The notes: generated by a model from the sequence alone, not told the origin. Shown: positions 6,951-14,163, counted from the stretch's first letter. The stretch is DNA of 24,003 nucleotides from JBBDJG01 sp040880005 (GCA_040880005.1 JBBDJG010000019.1:1-24003); one strand, 5' to 3'. Translations and numbers: made by a program.

Positions 6951-8458
6951 GCCGCACCGGCCGCTTCGGCACGAAGAGCCGCCCGTTTGATCTTCCCTGA
7001 CGAGGTCTTGGGCAGCTCGTCGCGGAACTCGATCGCGCGCGGGTGCTTGTAGGGGGCGGTGACCTGCTTGGCGTGATCCTGGAGATCGCGGGCAAGCCGA
7101 TCGTTGCCCCGATGACCGTCGCGCAGCACGACCACGGCCTTGACGATCGACCCGCGCTCGTCGTCGGGGGCCGCGACGGCCGCAGCTTCGGCGACAGCCG
7201 GATGTGAAACGAGCGCGGACTCGACCTCGAAAGGGCCGATCCTGTAGCCGGCCGAGACGATCACGTCATCGATCCGTCCCTCGAACCAGAGGTGACCGTC
7301 GGAGTCCCGGCGTACGCGGTCTCCCGTGTGCCACCTGGCCGCGCGGTCGATTGGGTCTTCGTTGAGGTATCCGGCGAAGAATGTCGGGATCGTCGCGGGA
7401 TCCATGCACATCTCCCCTTGCTCGGCCGCTTCCCCGGCGGGATCGAGGACTTCCACAGCGCAACCGGGTAAGGGCATGCCCATCGACCCGGGTCGTGCCT
7501 CGCTGCCGGGTGGCGTGCCCGCCACCGCCCCGGTTTCGGTCTGGCCGTAGCCGTCGGAGATGTCGAGCCCGGTAGCAGCGTGAAACGTCGCGATGATCTC
7601 GGGATTGAGCGGCTCGCCGGCCGAGAGCATGTGCCGCAACGCGGGCGACCGCCAGTCGACGAGCTGTGCGTGCTTGGCGATCATGCGGTACTCGGTCGGC
7701 GACTGACACAGCACGTTAATGCCCTCGGCAGCGACGATCTCGAGCCGCTCGCCGGGATCGAATCTTGCATCGTGCAGCAGACAGGCGGCTCCCGTGATCC
7801 AGGGTGCGACAAACGCGTTGCGCGACGAAAGGGACCAACCGCTGGCGGCCGTGCACCAGGCCAGTTCGCCGGGTCGCGCGTCGTACCAGTGTTCGGCCTG
7901 CAGCCGCTGTCCGAGTAGATAGCCCTGCGTATGGACGACGCCCTTCGGCTCGCCTCCGCTACCCGAAGTGAACACGATCAGGGCGGCGTCATCGGTGATC
8001 GTCGGACTGGGGTCGATGGGCGCGCCCGTCGGTAGTCCACGGTCGATCTCGAGCACTCGCGGCGCGTGCTGCGCCAGTCGGAGCGCCCCCTCCACCTCTC
8101 GGCGATCGCGCTCGGCGATCAACAGCAGTATTGGCTTCGCGTTGTCGATGCGCAGGGCGATGTCGGCCGCACGCAGCTGCTCGGCGCCCGGAAGCGCCAC
8201 CGCGCCCAAGCGCCAGGTGCCGAGCGTCGCCAGCACCCACTCGGGTCGAGCCCCGATCATCGTCATCACCACGTCGCCCTTCCCGACACCGGCAGCCGCG
8301 AGCCCCGCCGCGACGTTATCGGCTCCCTCTGCGACCTCGGCGAAGGTGAGGGATTCGCGATTTCCGCTCGTCGCTATGGCGCGCAATGCCTCGTCGCCCG
8401 GGCGCTCACGCCCCAGTCGCTCAACGACGTCGATCGCGAAGTTGAAGCGGATGGCCAT
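6941..8458 (-). CDS. AMP-forming acyl-CoA synthetase (medium/short-chain type)
   Basis: The enzyme activates a carboxylic acid to its acyl-CoA through an acyl-adenylate. In 505 residues it shows the phosphate-binding loop FTSGSGGEPKGVVH (163-176), the WxLSSRNAFVAPWITGA segment typical of ACSM-like synthetases, DGYGQTETG, the hinge-region HTGDRVRRDSDGHLWFEGRIDD, and the C-terminal PKTSSGKIKR whose Lys489 is the catalytic lysine. It is the last gene of the mcl operon, 15 bp after the ferredoxin stop. The substrate cannot be read from sequence. Acetate, propionate, crotonate or a branched C4-C5 acid would feed the pathway encoded alongside. Confidence 0.9.
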   Translation of the reverse strand: MAIRFNFAIDVVERLGRERPGDEALRAIATSGNRESLTFAEVAEGADNVAAGLAAAGVGKGDVVMTMIGARPEWVLATLGTWRLGAVALPGAEQLRAADIALRIDNAKPILLLIAERDRREVEGALRLAQHAPRVLEIDRGLPTGAPIDPSPTITDDAALIVFTSGSGGEPKGVVHTQGYLLGQRLQAEHWYDARPGELAWCTAASGWSLSSRNAFVAPWITGAACLLHDARFDPGERLEIVAAEGINVLCQSPTEYRMIAKHAQLVDWRSPALRHMLSAGEPLNPEIIATFHAATGLDISDGYGQTETGAVAGTPPGSEARPGSMGMPLPGCAVEVLDPAGEAAEQGEMCMDPATIPTFFAGYLNEDPIDRAARWHTGDRVRRDSDGHLWFEGRIDDVIVSAGYRIGPFEVESALVSHPAVAEAAAVAAPDDERGSIVKAVVVLRDGHRGNDRLARDLQDHAKQVTAPYKHPRAIEFRDELPKTSSGKIKRAALRAEAAGAAQR

Positions 8459-8473
8459 TCGGCGAGCGCTTGG

Positions 8474-8713
8474 CTACTCGTACAGCTTGACGACGCGCAC
8501 AGTGCCCTCGGGCGCCGCATCGATGCAGAGGTAGCACAGCACGCACTCGTCGAGGTTCTTGGTAACGATCTCGAGCGCGCCCGTCTCGTCCGCAGCAAAG
8601 ATGTCGACCGGGCATGAATCGACCAACTTGCGCACGATCTCCGGGTCACGTGTCACGGCATCATCGACCTCGACGTCGATGAAGAGGCTCTCGGCGACGG
8701 CGGCTTCGTTCAC
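8474..8713 (-). CDS. FixX-like single [4Fe-4S] ferredoxin
   Basis: This 79-residue acidic protein has exactly four cysteines: Cys34 in SCPVDIF, then Cys57, Cys60 and Cys63 in ECVLCYLC. A CP motif ahead of a CxxCxxC motif is the FixX arrangement, in which a ferredoxin works with ETF and ETF:quinone oxidoreductase, so one [4Fe-4S] cluster is expected. The ATG overlaps the TGA of the SucD-like gene (ATGA), which indicates translational coupling. Partner proteins FixABC are not in the window. An acyl-CoA dehydrogenase lies nearby at 12019, and its electrons would leave through ETF, so a link to that branch is possible but unproven. Confidence 0.8.
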   Translation of the reverse strand: MNEAAVAESLFIDVEVDDAVTRDPEIVRKLVDSCPVDIFAADETGALEIVTKNLDECVLCYLCIDAAPEGTVRVVKLYE

Positions 8714-9633
8714 GACGGCACTTTCTCGCCGATGCGATCCTTGACGAGGTCGGGAATCTCGGCGATCTCCTCGGCCACGGCTATGCCGGCCTCACGCAGG
8801 CGGGCGATCTTCTCGGCGGCCGTGTCGGCCTTGCCCTCGACGATCGTGCCAGCGTGGCCGAAGCTCATGCCGGGCATCTGGTCCATGAACTTGCCGGCCA
8901 TGAACGCGACGATGGGGAGCCGGAAGTCGTTCTCGGTTACGTACGCGGCCAACTCCGCCTCCATGCGCCCGCCCGGCTCGGTGTAGATGACGATCGCCTG
9001 TGTCTGTTCGTCGTCCTCGAACAGCGGCATCAGCTCCTTGTACGTGGAGCCGATGATCGCGTCGCCGCCGATCGACACGGCCGTCGACTGTCCGAGCCCG
9101 GCTGCTGTGAGCGTCGAGGAGATCTCGGTCGTCATGCCTCCTGAGCGCGACATCACTCCGACCGATCCAGGTGTGTACGCCTTCGCGGCGTCCTTCGCGG
9201 GCCCGCCGATGCCGCCCATCTTGATCACGTCGGGCACGATCACGCCGAGGCAGTTTGGCCCGATGATGCGGGCGTCCTTGGCGGCCGCCAGCTCGACCAT
9301 CTGCGCTACGTCGCGGCGCGGTATGCGCTCGGTCACGATCACGATCAGCTTCACGCCGTGCTCGAGTGCCTCGAACACGGCGTCCTTGGTGAAGGCGGGG
9401 GGGACCGTGACGACCGAGCCGTCGATCGGGCCGCCGTGGTGATCGACGGCCTGCTCGACCGTGTCGAACACCGGTACGCCGTGCACATCGCGCCCCTTGC
9501 GGCCCGGCGTCACGCCGCCGACGACCTTCGCGCCCTTGCCGTAGTCGAGGCACTCGCGCGTCAGGTTGACGGCCTCGCGGCCGGTGATGCCCTGCACGAT
9601 GAAGGTGGTGTCCGCTGTCAACAGGATGCTCAC
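8710..9633 (-). CDS. SucD-like CoA ligase alpha subunit (candidate malate-CoA ligase)
   Basis: This 307-residue subunit has the SucD layout. The CoA-binding Rossmann half reads TTFIVQGITGREAVNLTRECLDYG, then GGVTPGRKG and IIGPNCLGVI. The ligase half reads GVMSRSGGMTTEISSTL, SIGGDAIIGSTY, and the phosphohistidine loop SFGHAGTIVEG with His260. It would carry the phosphoryl group between nucleotide and acid. The GTG start lies 1 nt after the stop of the SucC-like gene, with GGAGG (9645-9649, minus strand) 11 nt upstream. Succinyl-CoA synthetase is the default reading. Its position directly behind mcl favours malate:CoA ligase (MtkB-like), which interconverts malate and malyl-CoA with ATP. Confidence 0.85.
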   Translation of the reverse strand: MSILLTADTTFIVQGITGREAVNLTRECLDYGKGAKVVGGVTPGRKGRDVHGVPVFDTVEQAVDHHGGPIDGSVVTVPPAFTKDAVFEALEHGVKLIVIVTERIPRRDVAQMVELAAAKDARIIGPNCLGVIVPDVIKMGGIGGPAKDAAKAYTPGSVGVMSRSGGMTTEISSTLTAAGLGQSTAVSIGGDAIIGSTYKELMPLFEDDEQTQAIVIYTEPGGRMEAELAAYVTENDFRLPIVAFMAGKFMDQMPGMSFGHAGTIVEGKADTAAEKIARLREAGIAVAEEIAEIPDLVKDRIGEKVPS

Positions 9634-9634
9634 G

Positions 9635-10882
9635 CTAGGCTGCGCCTCCAGAGTTCCCGATTTTTCCGCCTAAGGAAAAATCGGTTTTGTTCTTGTCCAC
9701 GGCTCGCCGCGCTGCCTCGTGCATCGACACCGAGCGGTCGCAGTACTCGACGCCGTACTTGTCGAGGATCTTGGAGCCCTCGTCCTCCCAGGCGCCCGGT
9801 ATCCGGAAGATCGCGATCTTCTCGGCCGGGTCGTACCCAAGCTCCAAGCATGCCTTGATCACGCCGCGCGCGACGATGTCGACGCGCGTGTTGGAGACGA
9901 TCGACATCATCACCGCGATCTTGTCCACGCCCGGCTTCGACAGCACCAGCTTCGCCAGCCCGCAGGCCTTTGCCACCGACGGGTTGCCGCCGATCTCGCA
10001 GTAGTTGGCCGGCCTGCCGCCGTACTTGCGCACCGCGTCGAACAGCGTCAGCGAGCCGCCGCCGGCTCCGATCACCAGACCAAGGTTGCCGTCGAACTCG
10101 GTCACGTTGCCGGCGACGCCACGGTGGTCCATCCCGTCTACCTGCTCGCCGGCGATCTCGAATGGCGTCGCCTCGCGTGCTTGGCGCGTCTCCTCGTCAC
10201 CGATCTCCAAGTCGGCGAGCAGCTTTCGCTGGCGCGGGCGAGCCTCGTTCTCCATGTCCATGTGGGCGTCGAGGGCGACGAAGCTGCCGTCGGCCAACTC
10301 GCCAAGCGGGTTGATCTCGGCAAGTGTCATGTCGTACTTCGCGAACACCCGCGCCAGGCGGGCGAGGATCGGTGTGATGCGCTGAAGCTGGCGTCCGGTA
10401 ACGCCCGTCTGGGCGACCACCTCCTTGGCCCGGAAATCGGGCGGATCGGTCAGGTTCGAGAGATGCCCGCGACCGACGTGGTCGGGGTGCTGCTCGGCGA
10501 CCTCCTCGATGTCGATCCCGCCCATGTCGCTGAACAGCATCGCCGGCCTCTTACGGACCCCGTCCCACACGACGCCTGCGTAGTACTCCTGTTTGACCTC
10601 GGCCTTGGGATCGACCAGCACCCCGCGCGGCATGTGGCCGTTGATCTCGAGCTTCAGGACCTTCTCGGCGTGCTCGGCGGCCTCGTCCGGAGTGTCGGCG
10701 AACTGCACGCCGCCGGCCTTCATGCGACCCCCGGTCAGCACCTGTGACTTGATCACGGTCGGCCCGCCTATCCGCTGCGCGATCTCACGCGCCTCGTCAG
10801 CGGTCTTGGCGAAGCCGTAGTCGGTGACGGGGATTCCCTCGCGCTTGACCACCTCGCGCGCCTCGTACTCGAAGAATCTCAC
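9635..10882 (-). CDS. SucC-like ATP-grasp CoA ligase beta subunit (candidate malate-CoA ligase)
   Basis: The 415-residue subunit starts with the usual MRFFEYEAREVVKREGIPV and shows ATP-grasp features (KSQVLTGGRMKAGGV, AEINPLGELADGSFVALDAHMD) and a ligase domain (NLGLVIGAGGGSLTLFDAV, ANYCEIGGNPS). It differs from canonical SucC: GAGGGSLTLFD replaces NGAGLAMATMD, and the lysine of DAKM is a histidine. This places it in a divergent branch of the family, so its substrate should not be assumed to be succinate. The C-terminus runs about 17 residues past the usual end, and this tail is encoded by a palindromic hairpin. It is 30 bp downstream of mcl and pairs with the SucD-like gene. The product may make or consume malyl-CoA. 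Confidence 0.85.
   Translation of the reverse strand: MRFFEYEAREVVKREGIPVTDYGFAKTADEAREIAQRIGGPTVIKSQVLTGGRMKAGGVQFADTPDEAAEHAEKVLKLEINGHMPRGVLVDPKAEVKQEYYAGVVWDGVRKRPAMLFSDMGGIDIEEVAEQHPDHVGRGHLSNLTDPPDFRAKEVVAQTGVTGRQLQRITPILARLARVFAKYDMTLAEINPLGELADGSFVALDAHMDMENEARPRQRKLLADLEIGDEETRQAREATPFEIAGEQVDGMDHRGVAGNVTEFDGNLGLVIGAGGGSLTLFDAVRKYGGRPANYCEIGGNPSVAKACGLAKLVLSKPGVDKIAVMMSIVSNTRVDIVARGVIKACLELGYDPAEKIAIFRIPGAWEDEGSKILDKYGVEYCDRSVSMHEAARRAVDKNKTDFSLGGKIGNSGGAA
9658..9683. repeat. perfect palindromic hairpin inside the 3' end of the SucC-like gene
   Basis: CGATTTTTCC (9658-9667) and GGAAAAATCG (9674-9683) pair perfectly across a 6-nt loop. The A/T-rich stem stands out in GC-rich coding DNA. 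It encodes residues 400-409, beyond the normal end of the SucC fold. On the mRNA it ends 8 nt before the GGAGG that serves the next gene. It could be an inserted repeat element, a stability element or a translation control hairpin. Confidence 0.75.
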
Positions 10883-10912
10883 TTGCCTACGCGCGTTCCC
10901 CGGCAGAGCGCG

Positions 10913-11992
10913 TCATCGCGAAGACGATGAGGCCAGTTGTTCTGCCATTCCGTAGGCCTCCGCTAGCTCAGGGTCCTTCTTCGCCAGCATCTCCGCCAGG
11001 TTGACCATCACCTTGCACTGCTTCCAGGTGGCGTCGTCTTGCATCTTGCCGTCGATCATGTGCACACCGCGCCCGTCGGGAATCGCCTCGATCACCTTCC
11101 TCGCCCACTTGACCTCGTCCGGATCGGGGCTGAAGACGCGCTTGGCGATTTCGATCTGGCGCGGGTGCAGCGACCACGCGCCGACGCAGCCCATCAGGAA
11201 CGCGGCGCGGAACTGCGCCTCGCAGCCGAGGGCGTCACCGATGTCTCCGAACGGGCCGTAGAAGGGCAGAATGCCGTTCGAGGTGCATGCATCGACCATG
11301 CGCGCAATCGAGTAGTGCCACAGGTCTTGCTGGAACGAGGCACGCGGAGCGTCCGAGTCGTCGGGATCGGGGTCCTCGACCACGCGATAGCCGGGGTGTC
11401 CGCCGCCGACTCGCGTGGTCTTCATGCGCCTGGAGGCGGCCAGGTCGGCCGGGCCGAAGCTCATGCCCTGCATGCGTGGGCTGGCCGCCGCTATCTGCTC
11501 GACGTTGACGACTCCCTGGGCGGTTTCGAGGAGCGCGTGCACGAGTATGGGCCGCTGCAGATGCGCCTTCGCCTCGAGTTGGGCCAGCAGCTGATCGACG
11601 AAGTGGATGTCCCAGGGCCCCTCGACCTTGGGGATCATGATCACCTCGAGCTTGTCGCCGATCTCCGTGACGAGCTGGGTGAGGTCGTCGAGCACCCACG
11701 GGCTGTCGAGACTGTTGACGCGCGTCCACAGCGCCGTGTCGCCGAAGTCGATCTGCTTGCCAAGCTGGATCAGGCCGGCCCGGGCCGGCTCCTTGCGGTC
11801 AACCGGCACCGCGTCCTCGAGGTTGCCGAGCAGGATGTCCGTGCCGGCGGCGATTTCCGGCAGCTTGGCCGCCATCTTCTCGTTCGACGGATCGAAGAAG
11901 TGGATCATGCGCGAGGGCTTGACTGGGATCTCGCGCGCAGGATCCGGGGCACCGACTGCCAGGGGCTTGATGAAGTCCCGCGGGTTGCGCAT
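10913..11992 (-). CDS. mcl: L-malyl-CoA/beta-methylmalyl-CoA lyase
   Basis: This 359-residue enzyme of the HpcH/CitE fold closely resembles, from memory, the Chloroflexus Mcl. Shared stretches include FIKPLAVGAPDPARE, NLEDAVPVDRKE (57-68), WTRVNSLDSPWVLDDL, IPKVEGPWDIHFVDQ, HALLETAQG, GPADLAASRRMKTTRVGGG and IDGKMQDDATWKQ. Glu156 and Asp183 are the expected Mg2+ ligands, and Arg91 lies on the substrate side. The enzyme cleaves beta-methylmalyl-CoA to glyoxylate and propionyl-CoA and condenses glyoxylate with acetyl-CoA to malyl-CoA; some homologues also cleave citramalyl-CoA. It heads a five-gene operon. A divergent acyl-CoA dehydrogenase starts 26 bp away. Confidence 0.93.
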   Translation of the reverse strand: MRNPRDFIKPLAVGAPDPAREIPVKPSRMIHFFDPSNEKMAAKLPEIAAGTDILLGNLEDAVPVDRKEPARAGLIQLGKQIDFGDTALWTRVNSLDSPWVLDDLTQLVTEIGDKLEVIMIPKVEGPWDIHFVDQLLAQLEAKAHLQRPILVHALLETAQGVVNVEQIAAASPRMQGMSFGPADLAASRRMKTTRVGGGHPGYRVVEDPDPDDSDAPRASFQQDLWHYSIARMVDACTSNGILPFYGPFGDIGDALGCEAQFRAAFLMGCVGAWSLHPRQIEIAKRVFSPDPDEVKWARKVIEAIPDGRGVHMIDGKMQDDATWKQCKVMVNLAEMLAKKDPELAEAYGMAEQLASSSSR

Positions 11993-12000
11993 GGGCTTCG

Positions 12001-12012
12001 AAGGATATCCTT
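12001..12012. promoter_or_regulatory. palindrome AAGGATATCCTT: candidate bidirectional -10 element
   Basis: This perfect 12-bp palindrome fills the middle of the 26-bp gap between divergent genes. It presents TATCCT on the plus strand (12006-12011, 7 nt before ATG 12019) and the same hexamer on the minus strand (12007-12002, 9 nt before ATG 11992). Two leaderless or near-leaderless transcripts could start here. The AAGGA parts also resemble Shine-Dalgarno sequences but lie too far out (about 14 nt). Confidence 0.5.
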
Positions 12013-12018
12013 TCCCTG

Positions 12019-13224
12019 ATGGCCATAGCGACCCAGCTACTCGACAAGACCGACGAGCAGAAGGCGATCACCGAGATGGTGCGCCAGTTCGTTGACGAGC
12101 AGATCCTTCCCACCGCGGAGAAATACGACCACGAGGACTCGTTCCCCGAGCCGATCGTCGAGCAGATGAAGGAGCTGGGACTGTTCGGCGTCACGATCCC
12201 CGAGGACTACGGCGGCATGGGCCTCGACCTGACCACCTACGCGATGATCGTCGAGGAACTGTCGCGCGGGTGGATCTCGATCTCGGGAGTCGTCAACACC
12301 CACTTCATCGGCTCGTACTTGCTGATGAAGTTCGGAACCGACGAGCAGAAGGATCACTTCCTTCCCAAGATGGCGACCGGCGAGATCCGGGCGGCGTTCT
12401 CCCTGTCGGAGCCGGAGGTCGGCTCCGACGTGCAGGGGATCAAATCGACGGCGACCAAGGACGGCGAGGATTGGGTGCTCAACGGGCAGAAGATGTGGGT
12501 CACGAACGGCTTGCTGTCGGGCGTGGTGTTCGTCTTGATGAAGACCGACCCGAAGGCCGACCCGCCCTACAAGGGAATGACTTGTTTCATGAGCGAGAAG
12601 GAACCCGGTGCCAGTGAGAACACCGGCCAGTACGCGGGCCTGAACATCCCCCCGAAGATCAAGAAGATGGGTTACAAGGGCGTCGAGTCAACCGAGCTGG
12701 TCTATGACGGCTACCGCTGTCCGGAGAGCCGCGTGCTCGGTGGCGAGGCAGGTCTCGGCAAGGGCTTCGTTCAGATGATGGATGCGCTCGAAGTCGGACG
12801 CGTGAACGTTGCCGCGCGCGGCGTCGGGATCGCTCAGCGTGCTCTGGAGCTTGCTCTTCGCTACTCGCAAGAGCGAAAGACGTTCGGCAAGCCGATCGCC
12901 AAGCACCAGGCGATCCAGTTCAAGCTCGCGGACATGGCAACCAAGGTGGAAGCGGCTCGCCTCCTCACCCTCCGCGCGGCGCGGCTCAAGGACGCTGGCG
13001 AGCGCTCGGACCTGGAGGCCGGGATGGCCAAGCTGTTCGCGTCCGAGGCCGGCAAGGAGGTGGTTGAGGACTCCTTCCGCATCCACGGTGGGTACGGGTA
13101 CTCGAAGGAATATGAGATCGAGCGCTTGTATCGTGACGCGCCGTTGCTTCTGATCGGCGAAGGCACTTCCGAGATCCAGCGAATGGTGATCGGCAAGAAG
13201 CTGCTCGAACGCCACAAGATTTAG
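12019..13224 (+). CDS. acyl-CoA dehydrogenase, probably (2S)-methylsuccinyl-CoA dehydrogenase
   Basis: The 401-residue flavoprotein has the full acyl-CoA dehydrogenase fold: a helical N-domain (QMKELGLFGVTIPEDYGGMGLDL), FAD/substrate motifs AAFSLSEPEVGSD and WVLNGQKMWVTNG, then RKTFGKPIAKHQAIQFKLADM, FRIHGGYGYSKEYEIERLYRD and IGEGTSEIQR, whose Glu in EGTSE is the usual catalytic base position. It oxidises an acyl-CoA to the 2-enoyl-CoA and passes electrons to ETF. Proteobacterial Mcd proteins carry a long N-terminal extension that is absent here. Assignment to methylsuccinyl-CoA rests on its place between mcl and a MaoC hydratase. Isovaleryl-, butyryl- or glutaryl-CoA dehydrogenase activity cannot be excluded. 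There is no close Shine-Dalgarno. Confidence 0.88.
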   Translation: MAIATQLLDKTDEQKAITEMVRQFVDEQILPTAEKYDHEDSFPEPIVEQMKELGLFGVTIPEDYGGMGLDLTTYAMIVEELSRGWISISGVVNTHFIGSYLLMKFGTDEQKDHFLPKMATGEIRAAFSLSEPEVGSDVQGIKSTATKDGEDWVLNGQKMWVTNGLLSGVVFVLMKTDPKADPPYKGMTCFMSEKEPGASENTGQYAGLNIPPKIKKMGYKGVESTELVYDGYRCPESRVLGGEAGLGKGFVQMMDALEVGRVNVAARGVGIAQRALELALRYSQERKTFGKPIAKHQAIQFKLADMATKVEAARLLTLRAARLKDAGERSDLEAGMAKLFASEAGKEVVEDSFRIHGGYGYSKEYEIERLYRDAPLLLIGEGTSEIQRMVIGKKLLERHKI

Positions 13225-13259
13225 CCGTTGGGGCACATCTGCCGAAGCACGCTCTCGGA

Positions 13260-13265
13260 TACGCT
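13260..13265 (+). promoter_or_regulatory. candidate -10 box TACGCT before a leaderless gene
   Basis: TACGCT ends 6 nt before GTG 13272, with no Shine-Dalgarno in between. It matches TAnnnT and the spacing found before other starts in this window. Confidence 0.35.
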
Positions 13266-13271
13266 TCGACA

Positions 13272-13640
13272 GTGTCCGGCGACACGAGAGAGTTGATCGA
13301 GCAGGGTGCGCACCGGTTCCTGGACGAGGTGCCCGCGCTCAAACAGTTGCGGCTTGTGCTGCGCCTCGATCTGCGATCACGCCGCGATTCCCAGACCTGG
13401 CGGGTCGAGTTCCCGGACATCGACGTCAAGAGGGATCCGGCCCAGGATGCAAAGGTGGCGGTGGTCGCGCCGCGATCCCATTTCAACGAGCTTGCGCGCG
13501 ACGGGCAGCTACAGCATTGGAAGGACGCCTACGAGAACGGCTACGTCCGTGCCACGGGCCAGGAAGAGATTCTGAAATTGATCGGTAGAGTGATCGAGCG
13601 CCACGAAACGCGGGCGAAGGTCAAGAAACGGAGGGCGTAG
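13272..13640 (+). CDS. small protein of unknown function inside the pathway cluster (SCP2-like?)
   Basis: This is a 122-residue protein I do not firmly recognise. It begins with an amphipathic helix (ELIEQGAHRFLDEVPALK), has strand-like stretches (LRLVLRLDLRS, TWRVEFPDIDV, AKVAVVAPRSHF), then LARDGQLQHWKDAYENGYVRATGQEEILKLIGRVIERH, and ends in a basic tail (RAKVKKRRA). The last part resembles the end of SCP2 lipid/acyl-binding domains, where a GxxxW..A...G.v...G motif precedes a final helix; that is a guess. It lies 47 bp after the dehydrogenase and 4 bp before the MaoC gene, so it is probably co-transcribed with the latter and could handle a CoA ester or help one of these enzymes. Confidence 0.75.
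   Translation: MSGDTRELIEQGAHRFLDEVPALKQLRLVLRLDLRSRRDSQTWRVEFPDIDVKRDPAQDAKVAVVAPRSHFNELARDGQLQHWKDAYENGYVRATGQEEILKLIGRVIERHETRAKVKKRRA
13630..13635 (+). promoter_or_regulatory. strong Shine-Dalgarno GGAGGG fixing the TTG start of the MaoC gene
   Basis: GGAGGG lies 9 nt before TTG 13645 and inside the last codons of the preceding gene. It is the best ribosome site in this block and supports the rare TTG start. Confidence 0.7.
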
Positions 13641-13644
13641 CAAG

Positions 13645-14163
13645 TTGGCGAATAGCGAGACGAAGCAAGGGACAACGTTCGATCAGGAATCGCGCGAGGC
13701 GAGCGGTGCCCGGCCGTACGGCCGCTACCTGGAGGATTTCGAGCAGGGAGCCATTTACAAGCACTGGCCGGCCAAGACGGTCACGGAGGCCGACGACCAC
13801 CTCTTCTGCCTGCTGACGATGAATCACCACCCGCTGCACATCAACGACGAGTACGCGCGGCAGTCGCAGCAGGGAAAGAATGTCGTCGTCGGGCCGCTGG
13901 TCTATTCGCTGGCGCTCGGCATGAGCGTGGGGGACATCTCTGGAAAGGCGATCGCGAATCTCGCGACCGAGAACCTCAAGCACACCGCGCCCGTGTTCCA
14001 CGGCGACACGCTGTACTGCGAGAGCGAGGTGCTCGATCTGCGGCCGTCGGAGTCGAAGAGCGACCGCGGCGTCGTCAAGGTGCGCACTGACGTCTATAAC
14101 CAGCGCAACGAGCTGGTGGCGACGTTCAAGCGCGCCGTGCTGGTGCCGAGGCGCCCGCAGTGA
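13645..14163 (+). CDS. MaoC-family hydratase, probably mesaconyl-CoA hydratase
   Basis: This 172-residue single hot-dog protein of the MaoC type reads YLEDFEQGAIYKHWPAKTVTEADDHLFCLLT, then MNHHPLHINDEYA, then VVGPLVYSLALGMSVGDISG, and ENLKHTAPVFHGDTLYCESEVLDLRPS. The hydratase-2 motif GDxNPLH is altered to MNHHPLH, keeping His65 but replacing the Asp with Asn60. Asp50 and Asp51 nearby might contribute acid/base groups. In this setting it should hydrate mesaconyl-CoA to beta-methylmalyl-CoA, the substrate of Mcl. Proteobacterial Mch is about twice as long with two hot-dog units, so this is the short form, probably a dimer. Its place between the dehydrogenase block and PEP carboxykinase fits. 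Confidence 0.85.
   Translation: MANSETKQGTTFDQESREASGARPYGRYLEDFEQGAIYKHWPAKTVTEADDHLFCLLTMNHHPLHINDEYARQSQQGKNVVVGPLVYSLALGMSVGDISGKAIANLATENLKHTAPVFHGDTLYCESEVLDLRPSESKSDRGVVKVRTDVYNQRNELVATFKRAVLVPRRPQ

Noticed and set aside
9719..10747. 342-codon plus-strand frame opposite the SucC-like gene
   Set aside because: It is antisense to a conserved ATP-grasp gene and is Leu/Val/Arg/Asp-rich, as expected from antisense of GC-biased codons.
8710..10882. plain TCA-cycle succinyl-CoA synthetase
   Set aside because: Not excluded, but the divergent beta-subunit motifs and direct linkage to mcl make it the less likely reading; kept as the alternative.
11039..12019. 326-codon plus-strand frame opposite mcl
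   Set aside because: It is antisense to a strongly recognised gene and has no recognisable motif or start signal.
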